From positions 3,236,895 to 3,300,894 of the forward strand of contig NZ_CP083986.1 in the NCBI RefSeq assembly GCF_020172685.1: a DNA stretch of 64,000 nt, in the 5' to 3' direction. The translations under genes and the position numbers were made by a program. The DNA is from [Mycobacterium] nativiensis (lineage in GTDB: Bacteria; Actinomycetota; Actinomycetes; Mycobacteriales; Mycobacteriaceae). Below the pieces are notes generated by a model. That model was not told the DNA's origin. It worked only from the letters and a program-made list of their open reading frames with translations, and did not search any database. This document shows, piece after piece, positions 25,898 to 37,162 of this stretch. Position 1 is the stretch's first letter. Every line of letters begins with the position of its first letter.

Positions 25898-28300
25898 TCA
25901 ACCCAACGCGGTGAGCAGATGCCTCTCAACCATCTTTCGATCCGCCGACGCGGCCAGGACGACACAGAACACGTCGTCCACCGTCGATCCCCTCGTGGTG
26001 ACCTTTGCCCACACGATGTCCGCCCCGGCCCGTTCCAGCGCCGCGGCCAGCCGTGCCAGCAGGCCAGGGCTGTCGGCAGCACGGACTTCGATGATCGGCC
26101 GGCCTGGCGTGCCCTCCACCCACAAGATGCGAGGCGGGGCCGTCGGACCACTCACCGGCACCCCAGCGGGAACCTCACCGCTGGAGATCCGGCGCCGCTG
26201 GTCCTGGCGTCGCCGCAACCCGGTGTGGATGTCGATACCGTCCGCGAGCGCCAGACTGAACTGCTCGCAGACCAGCTGGGCGGCCGGCGCGGAGCCGAAG
26301 TGCGGCGACACCACGAACTCGGCGATCGCGGCCCCGTGCCGACTGTCGACCGTCGCCGCGTGCACCCGCAGCGAGTTCAGCGCCAGCACCCCCGCCGCCT
26401 TGGACAGCAGACCCCGCTGTTCGGGGGCGATCATGACCACGCGGTAGCTGCGTCCACCGGCGTCGCGGTGCAGTTCCACGTGTACCTCGCGCGCTTTCGC
26501 CAGCGTGACATACCGGGCATCGATCGGGTCGGCCTGCGGCAGCGGCTCACCGGCCATGACGAGGCGGCAGCGTCGAACGAGATCGGCGACCAACGATGCC
26601 TTCCAACCGTTCCATGCCTCCGGGCCGGTGGCCAGCGCGTCGACCTCGGTCAACGCGTGCAGCACCTCGAGCAGCACCACGTCCCCGCCCAACGCCGCCG
26701 CAACACCGGCGATGACGTCCGGGTCATTCAGGTCGTGCCGAGTGACGACCTTCGACAGCAGCAGGTGATGAGTCACCAGAGCGGACAGCATCGCGGTATC
26801 GCAGGGCCACAGACCCAGCCGGGTACCGATCCGGGCCACCAGCTGCGCACCGATCAGGCTGTGGTCGCCGCCGCTGCCCTTGCCTATGTCGTGCAGTAGC
26901 GCGGCAAGGACCAGCAGGTCGGGGCGGGCCACCTGGGTGGTGAACGCCTCAGCCCGAGCCGCAGTCTCGATCAGATGCCGGTCAACGGTCCAGATGTGCA
27001 CCGGGTCGCGGGGCGGCAGATCGCGGATCATCGCCCATTCCGGGAACAGCCGTCCCCACAGCCCACTGCGATCCAGCGCTTCGATGGTTGTCACCATCGC
27101 CGGGCCGGCGCAGAGCAGCACCAAAAGATCGTCGAGGGCCTCCCGAGGCCAGGGTGCGGGCAGATCGGGCAGATCGTTGGCGAGGCGGCTCAGCGTGGTC
27201 GACGCGATGGGCAGACCGGTGCGGGCAGCCGCGGCCGCGACCCGCAGCACCAGACCGGGATCTCGCTCGGGTCGGGCGTCGCGGGCCAGCACCACCTCTC
27301 CGGCGTGTGCGACCACGCCGTCGTCCAGCGGTCGCCGTAGACGCGGCCGCACCACTGAAATTCCGCGTCTCGGTAGTGCATTGGCAGCGATCCGCAGGCC
27401 CGCGTCAACGCGGTAACTGATCGTGCGGGCAGCGTCGGACAGGCTGCGCGCGAGGTCGTATCGGTCGCCGATGCCCAGCGCAGCGCCGATCTCATCGGCG
27501 TACTGGGCCATCAGCAGGTCGTGCCCGCGCCCGGAGACCCGGTGCAATTCGGTGCGGACGTCAAGCATCCGGAGGTAGGCCGCATCGACCGAACCTGCCC
27601 GGTTGCCCGCACGGCCGACGGCTGCCCGGTCCGCGAGCTGAGCGATCGCCAGCGCGTCGAGCAACTGAACGTCGCGCAACCCACCGCGCCCACACTTGAG
27701 GTCGGGTTCGACGCGATGCGCGACCTCACCGCTACGCTTCCACCGCGCGTGCGTCATTTCGATGAGTTCCCAGTAGCGGGAACGGATTCCGTACCGCCAC
27801 TGGTTGCGCACGTCACGGACCAGTTGCGCCGACAGCCGCTCATCGCCGGCGATATGGCGCGCGTCCAGCATGCCCAGGTCAGCAAGCAGGTCAGCACCGG
27901 CGACCTCAATGGCCTCAGCGACGGTCCGCACGCTGTGATCGAGGCGAACGCCCGCATCCCACAGCGGATACCACAAGAGCGCGGCGACCTCCTCGACCGC
28001 GTCAGGGGGCTTGCCGTCGTGCAGCAGTAACAGATCCAAGTCAGATTGGGGAAGCAACTCGCACCGGCCCAGCGAACCGGTCGCGACGATGGCGAACCCA
28101 CTGTGCGCCACGATGCCTATCTCGGTCGCCTTCGCGGTCAACCAGCGGCCGTGCAGTTGCAGCCATGCGTCACGCAACGCGGCGGAATCCAGCTCACCTG
28201 CTGCCTTGGACCGAAGGGCCGTCCGCGTCCGCGCCAAATCAGTGGCAGTGCAGGAAAATCGCACCGCCCGGGTGGCGGGGTCCACTTCGCGTTGTGTCAT
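25898..28300 (-). CDS. glnD: GlnD, PII uridylyl/adenylyltransferase
   Basis: GlnD modifies the PII protein in response to glutamine; in actinobacteria the modification is adenylylation. The 800-residue protein has a nucleotidyltransferase domain ([21 protein letters not shown]), a PII-modifying helical domain and an HD domain ([20 protein letters not shown]). Two C-terminal ACT domains follow at about 610-690 and 725-800 ([41 protein letters not shown]). The start ATG 28300 follows glnB by 32 bp on the same strand. It is the last gene of amt-glnB-glnD and matches Rv2918c. Confidence 0.96.
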   Translation of the reverse strand: MTQREVDPATRAVRFSCTATDLARTRTALRSKAAGELDSAALRDAWLQLHGRWLTAKATEIGIVAHSGFAIVATGSLGRCELLPQSDLDLLLLHDGKPPDAVEEVAALLWYPLWDAGVRLDHSVRTVAEAIEVAGADLLADLGMLDARHIAGDERLSAQLVRDVRNQWRYGIRSRYWELIEMTHARWKRSGEVAHRVEPDLKCGRGGLRDVQLLDALAIAQLADRAAVGRAGNRAGSVDAAYLRMLDVRTELHRVSGRGHDLLMAQYADEIGAALGIGDRYDLARSLSDAARTISYRVDAGLRIAANALPRRGISVVRPRLRRPLDDGVVAHAGEVVLARDARPERDPGLVLRVAAAAARTGLPIASTTLSRLANDLPDLPAPWPREALDDLLVLLCAGPAMVTTIEALDRSGLWGRLFPEWAMIRDLPPRDPVHIWTVDRHLIETAARAEAFTTQVARPDLLVLAALLHDIGKGSGGDHSLIGAQLVARIGTRLGLWPCDTAMLSALVTHHLLLSKVVTRHDLNDPDVIAGVAAALGGDVVLLEVLHALTEVDALATGPEAWNGWKASLVADLVRRCRLVMAGEPLPQADPIDARYVTLAKAREVHVELHRDAGGRSYRVVMIAPEQRGLLSKAAGVLALNSLRVHAATVDSRHGAAIAEFVVSPHFGSAPAAQLVCEQFSLALADGIDIHTGLRRRQDQRRRISSGEVPAGVPVSGPTAPPRILWVEGTPGRPIIEVRAADSPGLLARLAAALERAGADIVWAKVTTRGSTVDDVFCVVLAASADRKMVERHLLTALG

Positions 28301-28332
28301 CACGGCCCACCGCGATCAACTCGGGTCAGATC

Positions 28333-30049
<1,717 letters not shown>

Positions 30050-30142
30050 GAGTCCAGACCTCCTAGCCGACCCAACCGCCCGAAACAAAGATCAAGTTGG
30101 TCAAACAATGCGGAGTGGTTGTTTCGGCCGCACCGCCGCGCT

Positions 30143-30158
30143 GTTGCGGACATGTCAC
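30143..30158 (-). promoter_or_regulatory. Candidate GlnR half-box upstream of amt
   Basis: Read on the minus strand, 30158-30143 is GTGAC-ATGTCC-GCAAC, matching the actinobacterial GlnR pattern GTnAC-n6-GAAAC with one mismatch. It lies about 95 bp upstream of the amt start. A second GAAAC occurs closer to amt (30125-30121) but is not in phase for a perfect four-part box. GlnR control of amt-glnB-glnD is established in other mycobacteria; binding here is inferred. Confidence 0.4.
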
Positions 30159-30210
30159 AACCTGCTCACAGAGCCGAGCGGCGAAACACGCCGCGACAGC
30201 CGGATTCTGG

Positions 30211-31620
30211 CTACAGGTGACGCAGTGCGAGGTGCGCTGCGTTGGTGCCGCACATGCCGTGCGCGCCCGGCCCCGGTGGGGTTGCCGCCGAACAGATGTA
30301 GGTGCCGGGGATTCCGGTACTGTAGGGCGAGAGCGTCATGCGCGGGCCAAATGTCAACTGGCGGAGGTCTTTTGCGCCGGTCATGATGTCACCGCCGGTG
30401 AAATTGGGGTTGCGGGCCGCCATGTCGGTGGTGGTGCGCACGGCCTGCCCGACGATGCGGTCGCGGAATCCGGGTGCGAAGCGCTCGATCTGGGCGATGA
30501 TCGCCGCGGTGGCATCCCCGGTGTAGCCGTTGGGGACGTGGGCGTAGGTCCACACCGGATGGATGTCGCCGACGGATCGTTGCGGGTCGGCCAGATACTG
30601 CTGGCCGATCAGGACGAAAGGCCGCTCCGGCATCCGTCCGGCGTGGATGTCGCGTTCGGTGGCGGCCAACTCGCCGTGGGTCCCGGCCAGGTGAACCGTG
30701 CCGGCCAGCCGGGCGTCCGGGTTGGTCCACGGCACGCCGCCCTCGACGGCGAAGTCGACTTTGAACGCACCCGGCCCCCGCCGGAACCGACGGTAGGCCC
30801 GGGCCACCCGCGATGGCAGTCGGTCCCCGAGGATGCCCGCCACAGCCTCGGGAGCCAGATCGAACAGCGTCAGGTCGGCCGGTGGCAGTTGCGCCGCAGA
30901 CGTCACCGACACTCCGGTCTCGATGGTGCCGCCCAGTTCGGTCAGCGCGGCGACCATAGCGCCCGCGATCGCCTGTGATCCACCGGCGGCCACCGCCCAG
31001 CCGTACCGATGTCCGGCGGTCAGGATGCCCAGCCCGATCGCCGAGGTCATCGGGTAATGCAGCGGCCGAAACGCATGCGCGGCAACCCCGGCGAACAGGG
31101 CCTGCGCTTGCGGGGTGGCAAACCAGCGGGCCAGCACCGAGGCGGGCAGCGCCGTGGGTGCACCGAACCGGGCCAGGGTCAGCGGGTGGCTCGGCAGCCG
31201 CAGCAGCGGTCCCATGATGTCGTCGTTGAGCGCATCGAACCGGGCGACCGGACCCTCGAAAAGCCTTCGCCAGCGCGCACCGTCACGCCCCAGACCGGCC
31301 GCGGTCTGCGCGACCGAGCGGTACAGCACCCCGGCACTGCCGTCATCGAGCGGATGAGCGCAGTCGACCTGCGGCCAGCGCCACTGCAAGCCATAGCGCT
31401 CTGAGTCCAGGCCGGACAGGAACGGGGATCCGACCGCCATCGGGTGAATCGCCGAACAGTGATCGTGCAGCAGGCCCGGCACGATCGCCTCACCGCTGCG
31501 GGTGCCGCCCCCCACCTCGTCGGCGGCTTCGAGCACGGTGACCTGCACGCCGTGCTGCGCCAGCGTGACCGCGGCAGCCAGCCCGTTTGGCCCACCACCC
31601 ACCACAACCGCCGTACTCAT
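30211..31620 (-). CDS. FAD-dependent oxidoreductase, phytoene desaturase-like
   Basis: The 469-residue protein begins MSTAVVVGGGPNGLAAAVTLA, the dinucleotide-binding GxGxxG variant, followed by VLEAADEVGGGTRS, the FAD ribose-binding Glu and the diglycine loop of the carotenoid desaturase/amine oxidase superfamily. The C-terminus has GIPGTYICSAATPPGPGAHGMCG, the second FAD contact. No crt genes are nearby, so carotenoid synthesis is not implied. ATG 31620 fits the motif position. It lies divergently from a TetR gene 120 bp away, which may regulate it, and upstream of amt on the same strand with 161 bp between. Confidence 0.88.
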   Translation of the reverse strand: MSTAVVVGGGPNGLAAAVTLAQHGVQVTVLEAADEVGGGTRSGEAIVPGLLHDHCSAIHPMAVGSPFLSGLDSERYGLQWRWPQVDCAHPLDDGSAGVLYRSVAQTAAGLGRDGARWRRLFEGPVARFDALNDDIMGPLLRLPSHPLTLARFGAPTALPASVLARWFATPQAQALFAGVAAHAFRPLHYPMTSAIGLGILTAGHRYGWAVAAGGSQAIAGAMVAALTELGGTIETGVSVTSAAQLPPADLTLFDLAPEAVAGILGDRLPSRVARAYRRFRRGPGAFKVDFAVEGGVPWTNPDARLAGTVHLAGTHGELAATERDIHAGRMPERPFVLIGQQYLADPQRSVGDIHPVWTYAHVPNGYTGDATAAIIAQIERFAPGFRDRIVGQAVRTTTDMAARNPNFTGGDIMTGAKDLRQLTFGPRMTLSPYSTGIPGTYICSAATPPGPGAHGMCGTNAAHLALRHL

Positions 31621-31740
31621 GCCGACCCCATCATCCTCGGAGCGTACCCATGGGGCTACGCCGAATCCCGGCAACAACAGCACTGCAACCGCATGCGACA
31701 GACCTACCGAATATTCCTCGGTTCAACTAGAGTATTTCTC

Positions 31741-32304
31741 GTGTCGGCATCGGACGCACGAGGCAGGTTGCTGGAGGCGGCGCGGCTGCGGTTCGCCGCG
31801 AGCGGGGCCCTGACCGCGACCCTGGAGGAAGTCCGGCGGGAAGCCGGCGTCAGCGTGGGTGCGCTCTATCACCACTTCCCGGACAAGGCCGCGCTGGCGG
31901 CGGCGGTGTACGCCCAGGTGATGGCCGAGTACCAGGCCGGGTTCATCGCCATGCTGCGCGGGCACGCGACGGCCGAAGGCGGGATTCGCGGCGGGGTCGA
32001 CCACCATCTGCGCTGGGTGGCCTCGCACCGCGGTGAAGCGCAACTGCTGCTGGGAGACCGGCTCGACAGCTCGGCACTGCAGCAGGCCAACGGGGAGTTC
32101 TTCGAGGCTGTCCGGGACTGGTGGCGCCCGCATCAGGCCTATGGCGCACTGCCGCCGATTCAGATCCCGATCACGGCCGCATTGTGGTTCGGGCCGGCAC
32201 AGGAGTTCAGCCGCTACTGGCTCGCCGGCGGGGCCGCGAAGCTTCCGCGCGGTGCCGTCAAGACCTTCGCCGACGCGGCCTGGGCGGCGTTGCGCGCCAA
32301 GTGA
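31741..32304 (+). CDS. TetR family transcriptional regulator
   Basis: The 187-residue protein has a TetR helix-turn-helix at about 8-55: GRLLEAARLRFAASGALTATLEEVRREAGVSVGALYHHFPDKAAL contains the typical recognition helix and YHHFPDK turn. The C-terminal domain is helical and specific to its ligand. GTG 31741 sets the usual N-terminus. It is divergent from the FAD oxidoreductase and precedes the enoyl-CoA hydratase family gene by 26 bp on the same strand, so it may regulate both. AT-richer sequence just upstream (about 31705-31740) is a plausible operator region. Confidence 0.88.
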   Translation: MSASDARGRLLEAARLRFAASGALTATLEEVRREAGVSVGALYHHFPDKAALAAAVYAQVMAEYQAGFIAMLRGHATAEGGIRGGVDHHLRWVASHRGEAQLLLGDRLDSSALQQANGEFFEAVRDWWRPHQAYGALPPIQIPITAALWFGPAQEFSRYWLAGGAAKLPRGAVKTFADAAWAALRAK

Positions 32305-32330
32305 AGCCACGTGAAACAGCAGGAGGAATT

Positions 32331-33191
32331 ATGACCGAGTCCCTGTACAACCGTTTGGTCACCGAGGGCGACGACCCGGACGCACCCGAGCGGGTCCGCG
32401 TCGAGCATCACGGCGATCGGGCGGTGGTGACGCTGCACGAACCGGACCGGCTCAATGTGCTGTCCGCGCCGCTGGTGCGACAGCTGCGGCGCGCACTGAC
32501 CGCACTCGACGCCGACCCGGCGGTGCGCGCCGTCGTGCTGACCGGAGCCGGCCCAGGGTTCAGCGCCGGCGGCGATCTGAAGATGATGGCAGGCGTCACC
32601 GAACGGCGAAACGATCCGGCCCCGGAAGGGGTGGCCGACGTCTGGCGGTGGATTCGCCGCGAATTCGGCGGTGTCGCCCGGCTTATCGCCGGATCGGACA
32701 CCATCTTCATCGCCGCGCTCAACGGGGCGGCCGCCGGTGTGGGCCTGGCGTGGGCACTGACCTGCGATCTGACCATCGCCGGCGATCGGGCGGTGATCGT
32801 GCCCGCGTTCGGTCGGCTGGGACTGCTTCCGGAGGTGGGCACCAGCTGGGCGCTGACCCGGCGGCTCGGCTACCAGGGGGCGTTGGCCTACTACCTGCGC
32901 GGCGAGCCCATCGACGCCCATGCCGCGCAACGGCTGGGCCTGGTGCATGAGGTCGTCGCGCACGATCAGCTGCTGGCAACGGCCGACGACTGGTGCTCGC
33001 GGGTCGCGGCCATGCCGGCCCACGCCACCGCGATGGCCAAACCGCTGCTGCGTGCGGCAGCCGATGCCAGCTGGAACGAGGCGCTGGCACTGGAGGAGTT
33101 CGCCGAACCGGTCTGCTTCACCACCGCCGCCTTCGCCGGCAGCGTGCACACCATGCTGGCCGGGCATCGCGGCCCGGTGCGCAGCTCCTAG
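32331..33191 (+). CDS. Enoyl-CoA hydratase/isomerase family protein
   Basis: The 286-residue crotonase-superfamily protein shows the first oxyanion segment GAGPGFSAGGDLKMM, the second NGAAAGVGLAWALTCDLTIA and the downstream GLLPEVGTSWALTRRLG. The Glu of PEVG occupies a catalytic position in hydratases. Whether it hydrates, isomerises or acts otherwise cannot be decided. ATG 32331 has a perfect AGGAGG five bases upstream. It is probably co-transcribed with the TetR gene. Its stop TAG is shared, through the palindrome CTAG at 33188-33191, with the convergent PGRS gene. Confidence 0.9.
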   Translation: MTESLYNRLVTEGDDPDAPERVRVEHHGDRAVVTLHEPDRLNVLSAPLVRQLRRALTALDADPAVRAVVLTGAGPGFSAGGDLKMMAGVTERRNDPAPEGVADVWRWIRREFGGVARLIAGSDTIFIAALNGAAAGVGLAWALTCDLTIAGDRAVIVPAFGRLGLLPEVGTSWALTRRLGYQGALAYYLRGEPIDAHAAQRLGLVHEVVAHDQLLATADDWCSRVAAMPAHATAMAKPLLRAAADASWNEALALEEFAEPVCFTTAAFAGSVHTMLAGHRGPVRSS

Positions 33192-34705
33192 GGAGCCTTA
33201 CCGGGGGCGCCGCCGGTTCCACCGGCACCACCGGTTCCGGCATTGTTGCCGGAGCCGGGCTGACCCGCACCTCCGGTCACGCCACCGGTGGATCCACCGC
33301 GCCCACCGTTGCCGCCGTCGCCACCGGTACCGAGACTGCCGTTGCCGCCGTGACCCCCGGCGCCACCACGGCCGCCCGAGCTGCCCACCTGGTCGGCGGC
33401 TGCGCCACCGTTGCCGCCATTGCCGCCGTCAGCGCCGGTGCGGCCGGTACCGCCGGCACCGCCGACTCCCCCGGCTCCGCCGTTGCCACCGGTCGCGCCG
33501 GTGCCCCCGGCCCCGCCCGAGCCGCCGTTGCCGCCGTGGCCCCCGGTGCCGAGCGGGTTGTTCAGGCCGGCGCCGCCTGCACCGCCAGCGCCACCGTCGC
33601 CATCGTCGCCGATCTTCCCGACGGCACCGATAAATCCGGCCCGGGCGCCGGCCGCTCCGGCGCTGCCGCCGTCGCCGCCGTCGCCGCCGTGACCGCCCAT
33701 GGGCTGGGAAGCCGTCCCGGCCCCGCCGGCCGCCCCGACTCCGCCGATACCGCCCGCGCCGCCGTTACCGCTGTTGCCCAGGAGCCACCCTGCGTTGCCA
33801 CCGACACCGCCGTTGCCGGCGTCGCCGCCGTTCAATGCGGTGACGTCGGGGCCGTTCACGCCGGCCCAGCCGGATCCGCCTTGGCCGCCGGTGCCGCCGA
33901 AGCCCCAACCGGCCAGCGAGTTGCCACCCGCGCCGCCGGTGCCACCGTCGTGCGACACCAGCGTGGTGCCGTTGAAGGTGTCGTGGAAGCCGGTGCCGCC
34001 CTGGCCGCCGATGCCGCCGTCGCCGAACCACATGCCGCCGGTGCCACCCTGGCCACCGTCGCCGGCCTCGATCACCGTGCCGTTGGCGCCCAGGTAGGCG
34101 GCGGCACCCTGACCGCCCGCACCACCGTTGCCGAACAGTCCGGCATCCCCGCCGGCGCCGCCCTCGCCGCCGTTGATTCCGGCCACGCCGGCGGCGCCGG
34201 TGCCGCCGTCGCCGAACAGGAAGCCGCCGTCACCGAGGTTTCCCAGGCCCAGCCAGCCGAACAGCGAGGTATTGGGGCCGTTGAAGCCGTCGATACCGTC
34301 GCCGATCAGGTCCCGACCGAACATCAGGACCCACGGGGTGTTGATCAGGTCGATGGTGAGCTGGTTGCTCGTGTCGTGCATCCAGTCCTGGATGGCGCCG
34401 TGGATCGGCAGGTAGAAGCTGTCCTGGTAGAGCTGAGCCCAGTCCGCCGGGTCGAAGGCGTTGAATTCGACCGGGCCGATGTCGACCGGATCGGCAACGG
34501 CCATACCGACGTCAGCTCCGTCGAAAGCGGACGGGTCGATCCAGGTGGTGGGATCGAAGAAGTCGAAATCCGCGTGGGCCGACGGCGCGGCCGCCAGCGG
34601 CGTCAGCCCAAGGGCCAATGCCGCTGCGGCACCGCCGATCGCGCGACCCAAACGTCCGGTTGCGGCACTACCGCGCTGCCCGCGTGTGCGACGACGACGA
34701 TTCAT
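33188..34705 (-). CDS. Sec-exported PGRS-repeat protein without a PE domain
   Basis: The 505-residue protein starts MNRRRRTRGQRGSAATGRLG, a basic N-region, then a hydrophobic core (IGGAAAALALGLTPLAAA) and a signal peptidase site after SAHA45. No PE domain or YxxxD/E signal is present. Residues 46-150 form a linker (DFDFFDPTTWIDP, AIQDWMHDTSNQLTIDLINTPWVLMFGRDLIGDGIDG) like the segment preceding PGRS repeats in PE_PGRS proteins. Residues about 150-505 are dense GGxGG repeats, with acidic breaks. Export by Sec rather than an ESX system is predicted. It lies 48 bp after the PE-PPE hydrolase gene on the same strand. The function is unknown; PGRS domains are often surface-exposed. Confidence 0.85.
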   Translation of the reverse strand: MNRRRRTRGQRGSAATGRLGRAIGGAAAALALGLTPLAAAPSAHADFDFFDPTTWIDPSAFDGADVGMAVADPVDIGPVEFNAFDPADWAQLYQDSFYLPIHGAIQDWMHDTSNQLTIDLINTPWVLMFGRDLIGDGIDGFNGPNTSLFGWLGLGNLGDGGFLFGDGGTGAAGVAGINGGEGGAGGDAGLFGNGGAGGQGAAAYLGANGTVIEAGDGGQGGTGGMWFGDGGIGGQGGTGFHDTFNGTTLVSHDGGTGGAGGNSLAGWGFGGTGGQGGSGWAGVNGPDVTALNGGDAGNGGVGGNAGWLLGNSGNGGAGGIGGVGAAGGAGTASQPMGGHGGDGGDGGSAGAAGARAGFIGAVGKIGDDGDGGAGGAGGAGLNNPLGTGGHGGNGGSGGAGGTGATGGNGGAGGVGGAGGTGRTGADGGNGGNGGAAADQVGSSGGRGGAGGHGGNGSLGTGGDGGNGGRGGSTGGVTGGAGQPGSGNNAGTGGAGGTGGAPGKAP

Positions 34706-34753
34706 TTCGAAGACCTTTCTGGGACAGATCCGTGCGGGCTGGCCGAAGCGGCG

Positions 34754-36106
34754 CTACGCCGGGTTCAAGAAGTCGAGGCCGAGGGCGTCAGCGAACGAGG
34801 ACAGGTCAACGTGGGAGTCCACCAGCGAGTCCAGGGAGTTCGCGGAGTCTGCCGGCGCCAGGGCGTCCAAGGGGTCGGTGGCCATTGCCGATCCGCCCCA
34901 CCACGAACTGGCGTCCTGGATGTCGAAGAAGACCCGCTGCGCCGCGGTCCACAGCGTCGAGAACGGCTCCTCCCCCAGGAATCCCCCGAAGAAGTAGGTC
35001 CTGGGATCCGCCAGCTCCTTGAACATGTCCTGGACACCTTGGGTCCACGCGTTGCTCAGGGCGGCGGTGATGTCCGACATGCTGATGTTGCTCGGCAGCA
35101 GGTCCCAGCTGATCGTGGTCGGCACGTTGGCCGGCCCCTGGTTCCAGCCCTCGGTCAGGCTGCCGTAACCCAGGTTCACCAAGATGCGCATGCTCGGTTC
35201 CAACAGGGCAGCCAAGGGGCTGCCCCAGACCGGGTTGAGCCGCAACAGATCCAGCAGCGGAAGGGTCTCGCTCGGGATCATGTAGTAGTTGGTCAGGCTG
35301 CTGGGGTCGGTGGTGTCCAACTCGATCGCGTTCGCGATGTCACTGTGGCTCAGACCCAGATATCCGTCGTGCAGCAAGAACATGCCGGCGACGGCGTTGA
35401 GCGTCGACAGCAGGTTCAGCGGATACCGCGGAAAGTCGGCGTAGCCGTCGTACTCCATCGTGTAGACGTCGGTGGTGTAGTAGTCCGGGGTCGGGTGCCC
35501 CAGGGTCAGCCCGTTCCAGAAACTGAGGTCGCCGCCCCACAGGTTGATCATCTCGACCAGGCCGCCGTTGGGGTTGGCGGCGTTGCCCACCAGCACGAAG
35601 TGGACATCCTCGGTCGGCACACCCTGGTGGTTGAGCTGTTCCATGGTCATCGACGACATCGCCGCACTCTGCGAATAACCGAAGACATACACCGGGTTAT
35701 CGGCGTTCACTTGACCGGTGGCGATCTCCTTGTTGATCGCTTCGGCGAGGATCTGGGCGCCTTGGACTTCCGAGACGTTGCCCGGGAAATACAGCTGGGG
35801 GGTGAACAGCGACTGCGCGGTCCCGGTGAAGCCGTGCGGCTGGAGATAGAACAGGTTGGCGGCGTTGACATAGCCGTCCGACGGCAACGGAATGCCGCTG
35901 CCGCCCATGACGAAGGCGGTGCCTCCGCCGGTCAGCTCCACCGGCGGCGTCGACGCAGCAGCCGACGGCGAAGTCAGCGGCGAGGCCCCGACAATGCCGG
36001 CCAGACCGGTGAAGACGGCGAAAGCGCTTACGACAGCTAGCACTACGCGACCCCGGCGTGACACCCCAGCGCCCCCCGTACCGGACATCGCGGCCAGACC
36101 ACCCAT
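34754..36106 (-). CDS. Sec-exported PE-PPE-domain serine hydrolase/acyltransferase
   Basis: The 450-residue protein has a signal peptide or anchor (RRGRVVLAVVSAFAVFTGLAGIVGA, cleavage near 41-50), and then a PE-PPE (PF08237) alpha/beta hydrolase domain. The nucleophile elbow is GYSQS with Ser145, and HFVLVGNAANPNGG is the family signature. There is no PE or PPE N-terminus. Rv1184c (Chp2) and Rv3822 (Chp1), which transfer acyl chains in polyacyltrehalose and sulfolipid synthesis, have the same architecture, so trehalose-lipid acyl transfer is one hypothesis. ATG 36106 is chosen from GGGAG six bases upstream. It appears to form an operon with the PGRS gene. Confidence 0.87.
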   Translation of the reverse strand: MGGLAAMSGTGGAGVSRRGRVVLAVVSAFAVFTGLAGIVGASPLTSPSAAASTPPVELTGGGTAFVMGGSGIPLPSDGYVNAANLFYLQPHGFTGTAQSLFTPQLYFPGNVSEVQGAQILAEAINKEIATGQVNADNPVYVFGYSQSAAMSSMTMEQLNHQGVPTEDVHFVLVGNAANPNGGLVEMINLWGGDLSFWNGLTLGHPTPDYYTTDVYTMEYDGYADFPRYPLNLLSTLNAVAGMFLLHDGYLGLSHSDIANAIELDTTDPSSLTNYYMIPSETLPLLDLLRLNPVWGSPLAALLEPSMRILVNLGYGSLTEGWNQGPANVPTTISWDLLPSNISMSDITAALSNAWTQGVQDMFKELADPRTYFFGGFLGEEPFSTLWTAAQRVFFDIQDASSWWGGSAMATDPLDALAPADSANSLDSLVDSHVDLSSFADALGLDFLNPA

Positions 36107-36326
36107 GGCAACTCCCAAACCTGGATCCGTACGCCCGGATCGTTATCTGATCGAAATTAGATCACCCACAACAGTTTTAGTCAGTCGTTCCGGCGAAAGC
36201 CAGCCAGACTGACATAACCGACTCTCGTCGGACATTCTGATAATTCGGACGAATCCGGTACCGGCGGTTCCGCCCGCCTCCTCTCCCGAATCCCGGCGCC
36301 ACCCCGCGCCCGCGTAAGGTGTCGGC
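36107..36326. promoter_or_regulatory. Divergent intergenic region between PE-PPE hydrolase and SDR
   Basis: This 220-bp region is AT-richer than its neighbours, notably 36140-36250. It contains two short inverted repeats: TGATC-n7-GATCA near 36150-36170, and CCGAC-TCTC-GTCGG near 36220. It must carry divergent promoters. I see no gene in it. Confidence 0.45.
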
Positions 36327-37103
36327 GTGGATATCAACGGAGCGAGCGCGATCGTCACCGGTGGCGCGTCAGGAATCGGTGCGGCAACTGCCCGTCAGTT
36401 GGCCGCCAAGGGAGCCCGGGTCGTCGTCGCCGACCTGCAGGCGGACAAGGGCGAGGCACTGGCCCACGAGATCGGCGGCGTGTTCGTCCCGGTCGACGTG
36501 ACCAGCACCGAGCAGATCATCGACGCCGTCAACACGGCCGCGGACCTCGGCCCGCTGCGGGCACTGGTGAACTCGGCCGGTGTCGGCTGGGCCCAGCGCA
36601 CCATCGGCAAGGACGGCGAGTTCGAGTCGGCGCACAAGCTGGACCTCTACAAGAAGGTCCTCGACATCAACCTGGTCGGGACCTTCGACTGCATCCGGAT
36701 CGCCGCGACCGCGATGAGCCGCAACGAGCTCACCGACACCGGCGAGCGGGGCGCGATCGTCAACATGACCAGCGTCGCGGCGTTCGACGGCCAGATCGGC
36801 CAGGCGGCCTACTCGTCCTCCAAGGGCGGCGTGGTGGGTCTGACCCTGCCGGTGGCGCGCGACCTGTCGGCGGTCGGCATCCGCGTCAACACCGTTGCGC
36901 CCGGCCTGATCGACACCCCGATCTACGGCGAGGGCGAGGCGTCCGAGGCGTTCAAGGCCAAGCTCGGTGAGTCCGTGCTGTTCCCGCACCGGCTCGGCAA
37001 GCCCGAGGAGCTCGCGTCCATGGTGATCGAGCTGCTCACCAACTCCTACATGAACGCCGAAGTCGTGCGCGTCGACGGCGGCATCCGGATGCCTCCGAAG
37101 TAG
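36327..37103 (+). CDS. Short-chain dehydrogenase, 3-hydroxyacyl-CoA dehydrogenase type
   Basis: The 258-residue classical SDR starts [20 protein letters not shown], giving the cofactor motif TGGASGIG, and the Asp of VVVADLQ indicates NAD(H) preference. [14 protein letters not shown] (catalytic Ser) and YSSSK (Tyr, Lys) complete the active site. The C-terminal region [13 protein letters not shown] and RVDGGIRM are typical. It resembles type II 3-hydroxyacyl-CoA dehydrogenases (HSD17B10-like), so a beta-oxidation role is probable. GTG 36327 is the first start. The transcript probably ends at the perfect hairpin 14 bp past the stop. Confidence 0.9.
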   Translation: MDINGASAIVTGGASGIGAATARQLAAKGARVVVADLQADKGEALAHEIGGVFVPVDVTSTEQIIDAVNTAADLGPLRALVNSAGVGWAQRTIGKDGEFESAHKLDLYKKVLDINLVGTFDCIRIAATAMSRNELTDTGERGAIVNMTSVAAFDGQIGQAAYSSSKGGVVGLTLPVARDLSAVGIRVNTVAPGLIDTPIYGEGEASEAFKAKLGESVLFPHRLGKPEELASMVIELLTNSYMNAEVVRVDGGIRMPPK

Positions 37104-37116
37104 TTTCAGCACTCGT

Positions 37117-37150
37117 CAGACGGCCCTCGCAGATAGGCGAGGGCCGTCTG
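37117..37150. terminator. Perfect 14-bp hairpin between convergent genes
   Basis: CAGACGGCCCTCGC at 37117-37130 pairs perfectly with 37137-37150 across the loop AGATAG. It lies between the SDR stop (37103) and the amidase stop (37163), facing both, so it is a convincing bidirectional terminator. There is no T-run, as is common in mycobacteria. Confidence 0.88.
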
Positions 37151-37162
37151 CGTTGGAGCCGT

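Noticed and set aside
25576..26151. 191-codon minus-strand frame covering the glnD 3' end and adjacent intergenic DNA
   Set aside because: Out of frame with glnD, no ribosome binding site, no domain; composition is that of an overlapping shadow.
33300..34150. Possible CRISPR-like or microsatellite array of GCCGCC units
   Set aside because: The repetition is the codon pattern of Gly-Gly-x repeats in the PGRS protein, with no constant repeat/spacer structure.
32993..36040. 1015-codon plus-strand open frame opposite the PGRS and PE-PPE genes
   Set aside because: Composition is Ala/Val/Gly/Thr-rich and follows the antisense of GGxGG repeats; the minus strand has signal peptides, ribosome binding sites and recognisable domains.
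37117..37150. Transposon inverted repeat
   Set aside because: The arms face each other across a 6-base loop between convergent genes, which is a terminator rather than element ends.
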